Below are positions 1 to 4,638 of a stretch of DNA of 6,852 bases, in pieces. The notes below the pieces were generated by a model. The model saw only the letters and a program-made list of their open reading frames with translations. It ran no database searches and was not told where the DNA came from. The first letter of the stretch is position 1. Each line of letters opens with the position of its first letter. The DNA lies in assembly GCA_036556695.1 (NCBI GenBank), contig DATBIY010000112.1:1-6852 (forward strand), given 5' to 3'. The DNA comes from DASSCW01 sp036556695. GTDB taxonomy: Bacteria > Chloroflexota > Limnocylindria > QHBO01. The translations under genes and the position numbers were made by a program.

Positions 1-524
1 ATGGCCAGCTCCAGCACCGACACCAGCGCCGATGGCACGCGCAGATGACCGTCCGGCCCCTGCGGCACGTCCTCCGGCAGCAGGCCTGTCGATGAGGCAG
101 TTCCGAGGATAGGCACCGGGCGGGTGTGCGGCACGGTGGCCGGGATGGCGCCCAGGCTGACCCAGGTGACTACGCCGAGGTCCTTGGCCAGCGCCACGAC
201 GTCGTTCGACAGCTCGCGCCAGCGGTAGTCGGGCTCGGCGCCGGTCAGCACCAGCAGGTCGCGATCGGCGATGCGGGTGGCCACCAGCCGCAGCTGCGGC
301 CACTCGAGCTCCATCAGCTTGCCATCGATGATGTCGAGCGTCGGGCGGCGCGCGCGGAAGTCGTAGATCTGGTCCGCGTCGAAGGTGGCCAACGCCTCGC
401 CGCCCTCCGCCAGCTGGTCCGCCGCCAGCGTGCCGGCGCGCCCGCCGTCCACCCAGCCGTCGAACGCGGCCACCACGATGGGGGAGTCCAGCTCGGGGGT
501 GCGGTCCACGCGATACAGGGTCAT
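1..524 (-). CDS. PAC2-family protein, N-terminal part (cut by the left edge)
   Basis: The minus strand reads 174 codons from ATG at 524-522 without a stop until the window ends. The product starts MTLYRVDRTPELDSPIVVAA and continues FDGWVDGG (residues 21-28), then IYDFRARRP, a GAEPDYRWREL segment and VSLGAIPATVPHTRPVPILG. These blocks in this order are typical of the PAC2 family (proteasome assembly chaperone-like) found in actinobacteria and some other high-GC phyla, where they usually run to about 280-300 residues, so roughly the C-terminal third is missing. PAC2 proteins are soluble and ATP-grasp or nucleosidase-like in fold; the function of the bacterial members is not well established, and I do not claim a proteasome link from this sequence. 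There is no clear Shine-Dalgarno sequence before the ATG, but a TATGCT -10-like box ends 8 bases upstream, which suggests a nearly leaderless mRNA. Confidence 0.9.
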   Translation of the reverse strand, partial: MTLYRVDRTPELDSPIVVAAFDGWVDGGRAGTLAADQLAEGGEALATFDADQIYDFRARRPTLDIIDGKLMELEWPQLRLVATRIADRDLLVLTGAEPDYRWRELSNDVVALAKDLGVVTWVSLGAIPATVPHTRPVPILGTASSTGLLPEDVPQGPDGHLRVPSALVSVLELA

Positions 525-532
525 GGGCCAAC

Positions 533-538
533 AGCATA
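533..538 (-). promoter_or_regulatory. Candidate -10 box for the PAC2 gene, near-leaderless
   Basis: On the minus strand TATGCT is followed by 8 bases (GTTGGCCC) and then the ATG. With usual promoter geometry transcription would begin one to three bases before or at the start codon, which fits the absence of a ribosome binding site. No convincing -35 hexamer is visible at 16-18 bases upstream. Confidence 0.4.
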
Positions 539-574
539 GGCCGCGAGGGGATCGGGTGAGGTCGGGCGGCCTGG

Positions 575-806
575 CTACTCCGCCGCGTCGTGGTCATTGT
601 TCTGACCCGGGGCCGTATCGCGGCCGTGCCCGCCGCCGTTGCCCATGATGTCGCCAATGCCCGGGCAGCCGGATCGCGCCGCCCATGCTGTAGTCGGCGG
701 CCCGCGCCTCGACCGCTTCCGGGGTGACGTCGATGCCCGGGGCCTTGAGCCGATCGGCGGCGTGCGCCGGGCCCAGGGATGCGGTGTACATTGCCGCGCT
801 GGTCAT
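575..806 (-). pseudogene. Small hypothetical ORF with an apparent +1 frameshift
   Basis: From ATG at 806-804 the minus strand codes MTSAAMYTASLGPAHAADRL and on to YSMGGAIRLP with GC-rich third positions. After the CTG CCC GGG at 668-660 the same frame turns into an arginine-rich tail (HWRHHGQRRRARPRYG) ending at a TGA at 594-596, with poor codon use. Skipping a single G of the CCCGGG run restores good coding: GIGDIMGNGGGHGRDTAPGQ and a stop at 575-577, giving 76 residues. The shift may be a sequencing or assembly indel in a homopolymer, a real disabling mutation, or a +1 recoding site. I do not recognise the family; the protein is glycine-rich and hydrophilic at its C-terminus, with no signal peptide or membrane segment. 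It lies 50 bases upstream of the PAC2 gene on the same strand. An upstream in-frame ATG at 893 is less likely because that extension uses rare codons such as TTA and AGA. Confidence 0.5.
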
Positions 807-863
807 GGCGGTGCGGAGAGGAACCGCCAGGCGTCCCTGTCTGAAGGTGGCCGGACGGCAGTG

Positions 864-869
864 TAAGAT
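864..869 (+). promoter_or_regulatory. Candidate -10 box for the tRNA-His gene
   Basis: TGTAAGAT, with TAAGAT as the hexamer and an upstream TG, is the one A/T-rich patch in the 100 bases before the tRNA. It would start transcription about 35 bases upstream of the mature 5' end. The -35 candidate CTGAAG at 841-846 (17-base spacer) matches TTGACA at only three positions. A minus-strand TACACT at 865-860 overlaps it and could serve the divergent small ORF that begins at 806. Confidence 0.35.
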
Positions 870-910
870 CGGTGGCGCCCGCGCCTGTTCCACGGCGCCG
901 GCGTGTCGTG

Positions 911-986
911 GTGGCCTTAGCTCAATCGGCAGAGCATCGGATTGTGGCTCCGAAGGTTACGGGTTCGAGACCCGTAGGCCACCCCA
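911..986 (+). tRNA. tRNA-His (anticodon GTG)
   Basis: All cloverleaf parts are visible. The acceptor stem GTGGCCT (911-917) pairs perfectly with AGGCCAC (976-982). The D-arm is GCTC/GAGC (920-923 with 932-935). The anticodon stem TCGGA/TCCGA (937-941 with 949-953) holds loop TTGTGGC with anticodon GTG at 944-946. The T-arm ACGGG/CCCGT (959-963 with 971-975) holds loop TTCGAGA. The discriminator at 983 is C and CCA is encoded at 984-986. C73 is the identity base specific to histidine tRNAs, and the base before the acceptor stem (910) is G, giving the expected extra G-1 opposite C73. It decodes CAC and CAU. There is no U-rich terminator directly downstream, and no copy of its 3' end elsewhere in the window that would mark an integrated element. 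Confidence 0.97.
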
Positions 987-1082
987 CCACTCATCCCGCG
1001 GCTGGACGGCTGCCTGGCGTGGACGTCGATCCTCGAATCGCTGAACGCCATGCCGTGCTTCATCTGAGCACTGGGCGTCATT

Positions 1083-1118
1083 GGCCTGCGCGCCGCAGCT
1101 CGTTAGGGAGCGCAGGCC
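1083..1118. repeat. Perfect 9-bp inverted repeat downstream of the tRNA
   Basis: GGCCTGCGC at 1083-1091 is the exact reverse complement of GCGCAGGCC at 1110-1118, with an 18-base loop. It sits in the 153-base gene-free gap between the tRNA and the next ORF. No T-run follows on either strand, so a canonical intrinsic terminator is not supported; it may still end the tRNA transcript or be a binding site. Nothing else stands out in this gap. Confidence 0.4.
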
Positions 1119-1139
1119 GGTGGTCGGCACCAAAGGTGC

Positions 1140-1373
1140 ATGACCGGGTTGCTCATGAAACGAGACACTGACGAGCGAGACTCATCCGAGGGCGGCGCCA
1201 CCATCGGCAACCGGCCGGAGTTCTCATCGGAAACCATTCCGGGCGGCGTGCACGACGACGACGAGCGGGTCGCCGCCAACAGCAGCCAGTCCAGTGGCGA
1301 GGGCAAGGCCACGGACCGCGTCCAGGGCGGTGGGAATGAGTCCCCTCATGGCCACCGCGAGGCAGAGACTTGA
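1140..1373 (+). CDS. Small hydrophilic hypothetical protein
   Basis: This 77-codon ORF encodes a polar, probably disordered protein rich in Asp, Glu, Ser and Gly, with segments such as DSSEGGATIGNRPEF, an acidic HDDDER patch and NSSQSSGEGKATDRVQGGG. There is no hydrophobic stretch, cysteine or recognisable domain. Codon use is plausible (most third positions G or C, balanced amino acids), unlike the arginine- and proline-rich shadow frames on the other strand. The ATG at 1140 follows AAAGGTG (1132-1138), a weak ribosome binding site; a second ATG at 1155 would give 72 residues beginning MKRDTDERD. It is convergent with the zinc-ribbon gene, with 40 bases between the two stop codons. I do not recognise the family. 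Confidence 0.5.
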   Translation: MTGLLMKRDTDERDSSEGGATIGNRPEFSSETIPGGVHDDDERVAANSSQSSGEGKATDRVQGGGNESPHGHREAET

Positions 1374-1380
1374 GCGATGA

Positions 1381-1400
1381 CTGGCCGCGACCGGCGCCAG
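1381..1400. repeat. Weak inverted repeat between convergent genes
   Basis: CTGGC at 1381-1385 can pair with GCCAG at 1396-1400 around a 10-base GC-rich loop. It lies in the 40-base gap between two facing stop codons, where a bidirectional terminator would be expected. There is no T-run on either side, so the terminator role is only positional inference. Confidence 0.2.
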
Positions 1401-1413
1401 GTTGAATGCCCGT

Positions 1414-1971
1414 CTACCTGACGCTCACCTCACCCGCGTAGTCGGTCACCGGGCCGGCGTCCGTGGCCAAACCGGGGAAGTCGGCCGCTTTGCCGCCATA
1501 CACGACGATGGGCACGGCGCCAAGTCGCCGCTGCCGGCGGCGGAGCATGAGCTCGCTGCGGAAGCCGAGCGGAACCAGACAGGCCGCGTCGATCCCGATG
1601 AGCTTTGTGTTGCGCGCCGCCAGCGCCGTGAGCGCCCGGCGGTCGGCTTTGCCCTGGACCACCACCGAGCTCAGGACCTGCCGGAATGCTTCGACCACCC
1701 TGTCGCGTTCAGCCGACGGAGGGCCGATGACGTACGCCACCCCCGGCACGCCGGCCGACGGCTCGCGATCCCTGCCGTTCGGCAGCCGGCCGCGGCCACC
1801 GGGACCTGGTGCCGCGCCGTGCCGGACACGCGCGCGACACGCTGTGGCCGTCGTGCACTCGAACGCGCCGTCGGTGGTGGGACGGAACGCGTGCGATCCG
1901 GTGCGCCCGCAGCGTCGGCACGTCTTGATGAACCGGGCGCGTTCGACACGGGAGCGGGGAGAGGCAGCCAC
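1414..1971 (-). CDS. Hypothetical protein with an N-terminal four-cysteine zinc ribbon
   Basis: From GTG at 1971-1969 this frame codes 185 residues. Residues 18-45 hold C-x2-C (C18, C21) and C-x5-C (C39, C45) separated by 17 residues, within FIKTCRRCGRTGSHAF and FECTTATACRAR: a treble-clef or zinc-ribbon-like metal site. A Gly/Arg/Pro-rich linker follows (50-75), then a second domain of about 110 residues including GVAYVIGPPSAERDRVVEAF, LAARNTKLIGIDAACLVPLG and RRQRRLGAVPIVVYGG, looking like alternating strands and helices. I know no named family. Nucleic-acid binding is possible given the zinc site and basic stretches, but unproven. The start is uncertain: the frame is open further upstream (to 2166), no ribosome binding site precedes the GTG, and an ATG at 1997 in another frame (MATASVLVP) would join this frame if one C were missing from the CCC run at 1972-1974. 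It lies 70 bases downstream of the 121-residue gene on the same strand, so it may be its operon partner. Confidence 0.7.
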   Translation of the reverse strand: MAASPRSRVERARFIKTCRRCGRTGSHAFRPTTDGAFECTTATACRARVRHGAAPGPGGRGRLPNGRDREPSAGVPGVAYVIGPPSAERDRVVEAFRQVLSSVVVQGKADRRALTALAARNTKLIGIDAACLVPLGFRSELMLRRRQRRLGAVPIVVYGGKAADFPGLATDAGPVTDYAGEVSVR

Positions 1972-2001
1972 GGGACCAGTACGGAAGCAGTAGCCATGCC
2001 A

Positions 2002-2013
2002 GCGCGGCCGCGC
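2002..2013. repeat. 12-bp perfect palindrome in the gap before the zinc-ribbon gene
   Basis: GCGCGGCCGCGC reads the same on both strands. It lies between the stop of the 121-residue gene (2042) and the GTG start of the zinc-ribbon gene (1971), so it could form a hairpin in a shared transcript or be a binding site. Such palindromes also arise by chance in GC-rich DNA. Confidence 0.25.
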
Positions 2014-2041
2014 ATGACCGGGCTGGGCCGTGCGAAGGGAA

Positions 2042-2407
2042 TCAGGACCCCTCCATGGCCTCCAAGAAGACCTTGGGCAGACCTGCCCGAACCTGCCCCG
2101 CGCCGCCAGGACGCTCGGCTGGCTGGTCCTCGTCCGGCCGCGCGATCGAGTCGGGCGAGGCGTCACCCTCGGCGACCAGCGGCCGGTAGGCGGCCGAGGA
2201 CTGCAGAGTGTGGATCACCTCGCGCACCCGGTAGCGGTGGCTGGCACCGCGCTCATCGATGTACTCGACCAGATCGCCCACCCGCGGCAGGTGCGCCGGA
2301 TGCTCCAGGTCGGCGGCCGAGGACCCGTCGCCGTCCGGGAAATGGACGGTGTACGGCATCCCGTTGGGCCACGTCTCGTCGATCGGCTCTGGCTGCGGCT
2401 CGCTCAT
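2042..2407 (-). CDS. Acidic hypothetical protein, 121 residues
   Basis: The ATG at 2407-2405 is preceded by GGAGGAG (2417-2411), an excellent ribosome binding site, so both gene and start are well supported. The product begins MSEPQPEPIDETWPNGMPYT and has a compact beta-rich core near residues 42-70, VGDLVEYIDERGASHRYRV followed by REVIHTLQSS, which resembles a small barrel. An Asp/Glu/Pro-rich tail follows that looks flexible (VAEGDASPDSIARPDEDQPAE). There is no signal peptide, membrane helix or cysteine. It is probably a cytoplasmic small-domain protein; I do not recognise a named family. A long open frame on the opposite strand (2030 onward) is a GC-driven shadow. A GATAAT box at 2554-2549 would give it a leader of roughly 135 bases. 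Confidence 0.78.
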   Translation of the reverse strand: MSEPQPEPIDETWPNGMPYTVHFPDGDGSSAADLEHPAHLPRVGDLVEYIDERGASHRYRVREVIHTLQSSAAYRPLVAEGDASPDSIARPDEDQPAERPGGAGQVRAGLPKVFLEAMEGS

Positions 2408-2410
2408 GCG

Positions 2411-2417
2411 CTCCTCC
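2411..2417 (-). promoter_or_regulatory. Strong ribosome binding site for the 121-residue gene
   Basis: On the minus strand GGAGGAG is followed by CGC and the ATG. It is one of only two strong Shine-Dalgarno sequences in the window; the other precedes the CAP gene. It contrasts with the leaderless starts elsewhere and decides the start codon here. Confidence 0.8.
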
Positions 2418-2477
2418 GCCGAAAATGGCCGGCGCCCGTCGTCACGTGCGTCGATGACTTGACGAGGGCGCCGATAG

Positions 2478-2508
2478 CGGGGCCCCGGGATGTTCCGGCC
2501 TCCGCCGG
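2478..2508. repeat. Paired hairpins in the leader upstream of the 121-residue gene
   Basis: CGGGGCCCCG (2478-2487) is a perfect palindrome. CCGGC/GCCGG (2495-2499 with 2504-2508) forms a 5-bp stem around a 4-base loop. Both lie in the 156-base gap between the 49-residue ORF and the 121-residue gene. They could terminate the upstream minus-strand transcript or structure the leader of the downstream one; no T-run follows. Confidence 0.3.
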
Positions 2509-2548
2509 TTCACCGGTCCCCACGTCGGTGATGTGCATCGGTCATGCC

Positions 2549-2577
2549 ATTATCCGCTGCCCGTCATGCCCGGTCGG
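2549..2577 (-). promoter_or_regulatory. Candidate promoter for the 121-residue gene
   Basis: On the minus strand GATAAT (2554-2549) matches five of six bases of the TATAAT consensus, rare in DNA this GC-rich. CCGACC lies 17 bases upstream (2577-2572) and matches TTGACA at three positions. Transcription would start near 2542, giving a leader of about 135 bases. Confidence 0.4.
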
Positions 2578-2714
2578 AGGTGCCCGCCAGCGTCGTGTCG
2601 TCGATCACTTCGTCGACGCCTGGCACGTCGCCCAGCAGCGTGAGCATCTCGTCGGCGACGTCCTGGGTCCTCCGAGGGCAGCGGCAGTCGCTCGTCGGCG
2701 CCAGGATCGTTCAT
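2564..2714 (-). pseudogene. Small hypothetical ORF with an apparent +1 frameshift (49 residues if corrected)
   Basis: From ATG at 2714-2712 the minus strand codes MNDPGADERLPLPSED. The frame then runs into an arginine-rich string (PGRRRRDAHAAGRR). Skipping one base of GAC CCA GGA at 2669-2661 restores a frame with almost all third positions G or C: DVADEMLTLLGDVPGVDEVI and DDTTLAGTSDRA, ending at TGA 2566-2564. The corrected product is small and acidic with one amphipathic helix (residues 18-28). I recognise no family. Causes could be an indel in the sequence, a disabling mutation or recoding. A perfect 16-bp palindrome lies 25 bases upstream of its start. No strong ribosome binding site is seen. 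Confidence 0.5.
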
Positions 2715-2739
2715 GCCGTCTCGGGCAGCAAGCGGCGTG

Positions 2740-2755
2740 CCGATGGGCCCATCGG
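2740..2755. promoter_or_regulatory. Perfect 16-bp palindrome, candidate operator
   Basis: CCGATGGGCCCATCGG is identical to its reverse complement with no spacer. It lies in the divergent region between the minus-strand small ORF (start 2714) and the plus-strand CAP gene (start 2897), where an operator could serve one or both. A dimeric regulator site is the natural reading, but the bound protein is unknown. Confidence 0.4.
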
Positions 2756-2804
2756 ACTGCCGAATGGCAGGGGTCGATGGTCCCGGTGCGCCCAGTACTC
2801 AGGC

Positions 2805-2830
2805 GGGGCGGGGTGGGGGGCGGTGACGGG
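2805..2830 (+). other. G-quadruplex-type G-run cluster
   Basis: The plus strand carries GGGG, GGGG, GGGGGG and GGG separated by loops of 1, 1 and 7 bases (C, T, CGGTGAC), which meets the usual G3+N1-7 rule. It ends 12 bases before the candidate -35 box of the CAP gene. It could affect promoter melting or replication; it is a pattern, not proof of folding. Confidence 0.5.
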
Positions 2831-2842
2831 ACCACCGTGCTA

Positions 2843-2871
2843 CTGACCAGGCCGCCCTTCGCCCGTAGGGT
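2843..2871 (+). promoter_or_regulatory. Candidate promoter of the CAP gene
   Basis: CTGACC (2843-2848, four of six bases of TTGACA) and TAGGGT (2866-2871, three of six, TANNNT type) are separated by exactly 17 bases. Transcription would start near 2878-2880, just before the AGGAGG ribosome binding site (2885-2890). The leader would be only about 18 bases. Confidence 0.55.
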
Positions 2872-2884
2872 AGAGCGCAGGTCG

Positions 2885-2890
2885 AGGAGG
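2885..2890 (+). promoter_or_regulatory. Ribosome binding site that fixes a TTG start
   Basis: AGGAGG is followed by 6 bases (ACCGAT) and TTG. No other start codon in this frame has comparable support: the open frame extends upstream to 2030 with no coding character, and no ATG in the first 50 codons precedes the CAP domain with a ribosome binding site. Confidence 0.85.
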
Positions 2891-2896
2891 ACCGAT

Positions 2897-3829
2897 TTGA
2901 GCATCCCGCGAACCCTGCGCCCGCATCATGTCATCGCTCGCGCCAGCGCGCTCAGCGGAGTGGCGCTCCTAGCCGCCGCGCTCCTCGCGTGGACGCCGCA
3001 GCAGGCCACCGGATTCAACACCGGAGCCGCGGAGGCGACGCTCTTCCAGCTCATGAACGGGGCGCGCGTCAACAACGGACGGCGCGCTGTCCAGCAGCAC
3101 GGCACCCTGGTCAGCCTGGCCCGATGGCGCAGCAAGGACCAGGTCGATCGTGACTACTTCGACCACACCATCAAGGGCACCGGGTTCCAGGTCTACCACT
3201 GGTACGACCTCAACGGGCTGCAGTACTCGTGGGGCGGCGAGAACATCGGCTGGAACAACGGCTACAGCGATGGCGATTCGCCGGTGGCGATCCACGAGGG
3301 CTTCATGAACTCGCCCGGCCATCGCGCCAACATCCTGGAGCCCAGCTTCACCCACGGCGGCGTGGGCGCCTACGCCAAGGACAACGTCATGTTCCTGGGC
3401 AAGCAGCGGAGCCCCCGCTTCTACACGGAGCTGTTCATGGCCGCGACAGCAGCTCCGCCACCGCCCGGTGGCGGCGGCGGCGGTGGCGGCGGCGGTGGCG
3501 GCTCGACGGGCGGCGGCACGCCCGCGCCGACACAGACGAGCCCCGAGCCGAAGGAAAAGCAGCCGATCGCGCGGAACCTGCGGGTCGACCGGCCGGCGGC
3601 GCCGCGCGCCTCGGAGCCGGTCGACGGGCCGACGCTCGTCGCCGGCCGGGTGAGTGACCTGACGGCCGCCGGCCTGCTGCGCGGCCTTGCCGACAGCAGC
3701 GACGCTCCGCCGGTCGCAGCGGCCACCGACGGCCAGCCGTCGGGAAGCATGCGCATCGAGGCGGCGGGGAGCACCCAGCGTGGCCTGTTCGAGACGATCC
3801 TGGGGTCGCTGCTGGGCTTCGTCCTGTAG
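2897..3829 (+). CDS. Secreted CAP-domain (SCP/PR-1-like) protein, TTG start
   Basis: 310 residues. The N-terminus (MSIPRTLRPHHVIARASALS) is basic and is followed by a hydrophobic core near residues 18-33 (GVALLAAALLAW), a signal peptide or anchor. The CAP domain spans about 44-185. It shows YFDH (H90), GGENIG (E115) and EGFMNSPGHRANIL (E134, H142), which correspond to the conserved His/Glu/Glu/His cavity of the family; HRANIL is the bacterial signature. The position before the MNSPGH motif reads HEGF rather than the more usual tryptophan-containing form. A run of 12 glycines (191-202) then leads to a Pro/Thr/Glu-rich, low-complexity region and a hydrophobic C-terminal tail (FETILGSLLGFVL). 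CAP proteins are extracellular and their bacterial roles are mostly unknown; the linker and tail suggest surface exposure. There is no LPXTG motif. A hairpin follows the stop. Confidence 0.95.
   Translation: MSIPRTLRPHHVIARASALSGVALLAAALLAWTPQQATGFNTGAAEATLFQLMNGARVNNGRRAVQQHGTLVSLARWRSKDQVDRDYFDHTIKGTGFQVYHWYDLNGLQYSWGGENIGWNNGYSDGDSPVAIHEGFMNSPGHRANILEPSFTHGGVGAYAKDNVMFLGKQRSPRFYTELFMAATAAPPPPGGGGGGGGGGGGSTGGGTPAPTQTSPEPKEKQPIARNLRVDRPAAPRASEPVDGPTLVAGRVSDLTAAGLLRGLADSSDAPPVAAATDGQPSGSMRIEAAGSTQRGLFETILGSLLGFVL
3467..3502 (+). repeat. GGT/GGC triplet run coding a poly-glycine linker
   Basis: Twelve consecutive glycine codons, nine GGC and three GGT, join the CAP domain to the C-terminal region. 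Repeats of this kind can expand or contract by slippage, so the linker length may differ between strains. Confidence 0.85.
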
Positions 3830-3838
3830 CGTGCCGAC

Positions 3839-3867
3839 CGCCCGGCGGCGTCGTCGCCGGCCGGGCG
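3839..3867 (+). terminator. GC-rich hairpin after the CAP gene
   Basis: The left arm (3839-3850) and right arm (3855-3867) pair over 12 bases with a single bulged G at 3859 and loop TCGT, beginning 10 bases after the stop at 3829. It is a very strong stem but lacks a T-run, so it would be an atypical terminator. It separates the CAP transcript from the exporter promoter, whose -10 box begins 9 bases after the stem. Confidence 0.5.
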
Positions 3868-3875
3868 CATCGGGC

Positions 3876-3890
3876 TAGACTGCCGGCGTG
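3876..3890 (+). promoter_or_regulatory. Leaderless -10 box and GTG start of the ABC operon
   Basis: TAGACT (3876-3881) is followed by exactly 6 bases (GCCGGC) and then GTG, so with standard geometry transcription begins on the first base of the start codon. No Shine-Dalgarno sequence is present. A -35 element is weak, the best being TCGCCG at 3854-3859 inside the preceding hairpin. Confidence 0.6.
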
Positions 3891-4634
3891 CCGGTCATCC
3901 TCGAGGCTCACGACCTCGTCAAGCGCTACCCCCTCCGCGCCGGCTCCGTCGAAGCCCTGCGCGGCGTCTCGCTGTCCGTTGCACAGGGCGAGTTCCTGGC
4001 CATCATGGGCACCTCGGGCAGCGGCAAGACCACGATGCTCCACCTGCTGGGCGGCCTCGACAAGCCGACCAGCGGCGAGGTCATCATCGACGGCGTCAAC
4101 ATCAGCAGGCTCGACGACGAGCAGGCCACGCTGACGCGACGCGCCAAGACCGGCTTCGTCTTCCAGTTCTTCAACCTCATTCCGCTGCTCAACGTGGCGG
4201 AGAACGTGGCACTGCCCTTCCTCATCGCCGGCGAGACGCTGGTCGACCGCCGCGACCGGGTCGACGAGCTGCTGGAGCTTGTGGGCCTCGCCGACAAGGC
4301 GGGGCACCGTCCAGATCAGCTGTCAGCGGGCGAGCAGCAGCGCGTGGCGCTGGCCCGCGCACTGGCCCCCAGCCCGGCCATCCTGCTGGCCGATGAGCCG
4401 ACCGGGAACCTGGACTACACCACCGGCAGCGAGATCCTGGAGCTGCTGTGGGACTCGAGCGAGCGGCTCGGCCAGACGATCGTGCTGGTCACCCACGACG
4501 CCCGCGCCGCCGCGTACGCCGATCGGGTGCTGGTGGTGCGCGACGGCGAGATCCTGGACTCCATCGATCTCGGACGCCGTGCCGATCACGAAGCGCGGCC
4601 GCTGATCCTGCGCCTCGCCGCACTGGGCCTGTAG
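3888..4634 (+). CDS. ABC exporter ATP-binding protein, LolD/MacB type
   Basis: 248 residues, typical for this family. Walker A is GTSGSGKTT (41-49), the Q-loop glutamine is Q93 in VFQFFNLIPLLNVAENV, the signature is LSAGEQQRVALARAL (145-159), Walker B with the catalytic glutamate is ILLADEPTG (165-173, E170), the D-loop is NLD (174-176) and the switch histidine is H203 in LVTHD. All catalytic residues are present; the signature has Ala in place of the first Gly of LSGGE, a tolerated variant. FxxFNLIPLLNVAENV is characteristic of the LolD/MacB/FtsE-like group, which powers export or extraction from the membrane by mechanotransmission. It energises the permease directly downstream (4-base gap between stop and next ATG), and the pair is almost certainly one transcript. 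The GTG start is preferred because it abuts a leaderless promoter and gives a complete N-terminus (MPVILEAHDLVKRYPL). The substrate is unknown. Confidence 0.96.
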   Translation: MPVILEAHDLVKRYPLRAGSVEALRGVSLSVAQGEFLAIMGTSGSGKTTMLHLLGGLDKPTSGEVIIDGVNISRLDDEQATLTRRAKTGFVFQFFNLIPLLNVAENVALPFLIAGETLVDRRDRVDELLELVGLADKAGHRPDQLSAGEQQRVALARALAPSPAILLADEPTGNLDYTTGSEILELLWDSSERLGQTIVLVTHDARAAAYADRVLVVRDGEILDSIDLGRRADHEARPLILRLAALGL

Positions 4635-4638
4635 CCGC

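Noticed and set aside
126..648. Plus-strand open frames opposite the PAC2 gene
   Set aside because: The minus strand carries conserved PAC2 blocks; the plus-strand frames are His/Gln- or Arg-rich shadows.
807..893. Earlier ATG start at 893 for the small minus-strand ORF
   Set aside because: The added segment uses codons that are rare here (TTA, AGA, GGA) and covers a candidate -10 box, so it looks untranslated.
964..986. tRNA 3' end as an attachment site for an integrated element
   Set aside because: No second copy of this segment and no integrase are present in the window, so the claim has no support here.
987..1082. Terminator for the tRNA
   Set aside because: Only a 6-bp pairing (TGGCGT at 1015-1020 with ACGCCA at 1045-1050) with a 24-base loop and no T-run; too weak to annotate.
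1402..2457. 351-residue plus-strand open frame
   Set aside because: Composition is dominated by Arg, Ala and Pro with no recognisable motif; it is the antisense shadow of the zinc-ribbon gene and the 121-residue gene.
2030..2896. Upstream extension of the CAP frame on the plus strand
   Set aside because: It lies opposite the well-supported 121-residue gene and the 49-residue ORF, is arginine- and valine-rich with no domain, and the ribosome binding site and signal peptide begin at 2885-2897.
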